Part shown: positions 4,946-5,257 of the stretch, piece after piece | How the letters are laid out: each line of letters starts with the position of its first letter | How positions within the stretch are numbered: the first letter of the stretch is position 1 | Assembly (NCBI GenBank): GCA_027340195.1 | Contig: DAHWNE010000047.1 | Location: forward strand, 1-5,257 | Source of the DNA: Acetobacteraceae bacterium | GTDB lineage: Bacteria; Pseudomonadota; Alphaproteobacteria; Acetobacterales; Acetobacteraceae | Length of the DNA stretch: 5,257 nt | Reading direction: 5' to 3' | Notes under the pieces: model-generated | Database searches by the model: none | Told to the model about the DNA's origin: nothing | What the model saw: only the letters and a program-made list of their open reading frames with translations | Position numbers and translations under genes: made by a program

Positions 4946-5257
4946 CTATCTGCGCGACCCGGCGACCTTCCGAAAGTCGGTCCGTAGCCGGTGCAGAAGG
5001 TCCTTGGCATCCGAGGCGATATCATCCGTCGATCCACGGCTCAACATCCGAATGACACTGGCAGGCGGTAGCAAGAGATGCCACAACGGTAGCTGCCACG
5101 AACAACGCTGTCTGGGCAGATACACCATGATCTCTGACACGTCATACTGCCCATCATAATCGAGTAAGATGTAGCCCAGCAGTTGCAATGCAGCAGCACG
5201 CAGCTTCGGTGCGCTAATCTTTGACGTACATTTGAAATCTATCAGTATCTTATCAAC
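4946..5257 (-). CDS. PD-(D/E)XK nuclease-fold protein, C-terminal 103 residues; 5' end beyond window
   Basis: The reading frame is open from the right edge to the TAG at 4948-4946, so this is the C-terminal part of a longer protein. The fragment begins VDKILIDFKCTSKI: a hydrophobic strand, then D7-x-K9, which matches the D/E-x-K half of the PD-(D/E)XK catalytic motif. Then come QLLGYILLDYD, with Q25 and Y29 forming the Q-x3-Y pattern seen in RecB/Cas4-like members, and a further strand SEIMVYLPRQ. This order (strand with IDFK, helix with QLLGY, strand ending in an arginine region) is that of the PD-(D/E)XK core. The earlier catalytic Asp must lie outside the window. It resembles uncharacterised nuclease-like proteins often met in defence or mobile regions. 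The substrate (DNA or RNA) and true activity are unknown. Base composition is about 51% GC, far below its neighbours, which suggests horizontal transfer. Family confidence is moderate. Confidence 0.68.
   Translation of the reverse strand, partial: VDKILIDFKCTSKISAPKLRAAALQLLGYILLDYDGQYDVSEIMVYLPRQRCSWQLPLWHLLLPPASVIRMLSRGSTDDIASDAKDLLHRLRTDFRKVAGSRR

Noticed and set aside
3679..5055. A 458-codon plus-strand frame covering cydB and the region after it
   Set aside because: Out-of-frame shadow of cydB that happens to stay open beyond it. It has no start signal and no family pattern, and its tail is antisense to the nuclease-fold gene.

Overview
The window looks like chromosomal DNA of a high-GC Gram-negative bacterium. 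The gene content (a cyanide-insensitive-type cytochrome bd pair, a SIMPL/DUF541 periplasmic protein, endonuclease III, a small lipoprotein) and the very GC-rich coding bias suggest an alphaproteobacterium. Acetobacteraceae or a relative is my best guess, but that is an inference from protein flavour and not a search result.

Layout. Positions 1-278 (minus strand) hold a Phd/YefM-type antitoxin followed by the first eight codons of a PIN-domain (VapC-like) toxin that runs off the left edge. Positions 279-444 are intergenic. They carry two direct repeats in front of the antitoxin and what looks like the 3' scrap of a second, related antitoxin gene. Positions 445-2197 (minus strand) hold three genes transcribed in the order lipoprotein, nth, SIMPL protein, joined by two ATGA stop/start overlaps, so they are almost certainly one translationally coupled operon. 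An 83-base divergent gap follows. Then come cydA and cydB (2281-4681, plus strand), the two main subunits of a quinol oxidase with the short Q-loop of the CIO group, separated by one base. A plausible intrinsic terminator sits 37 bases after cydB.

From about 4800 to the right edge the character changes. GC falls to about 51% (204 of 397 bases from 4861 to the end), against 70% or more in the core genes. The minus strand carries the 3' end of a gene open to the window edge, whose product has a D-x-K plus Q-x3-Y pattern typical of PD-(D/E)XK nuclease-fold proteins. With inverted repeats in the junction, this looks like the edge of an acquired (possibly defence-type) segment beyond the window.

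How the genes work together: CydAB forms a membrane quinol:O2 oxidoreductase. Nth is a base-excision repair glycosylase/AP lyase, coupled to two envelope proteins of unknown role. The toxin-antitoxin pair is an independent small module. No RNA genes, CRISPR array or complete insertion sequence were seen.
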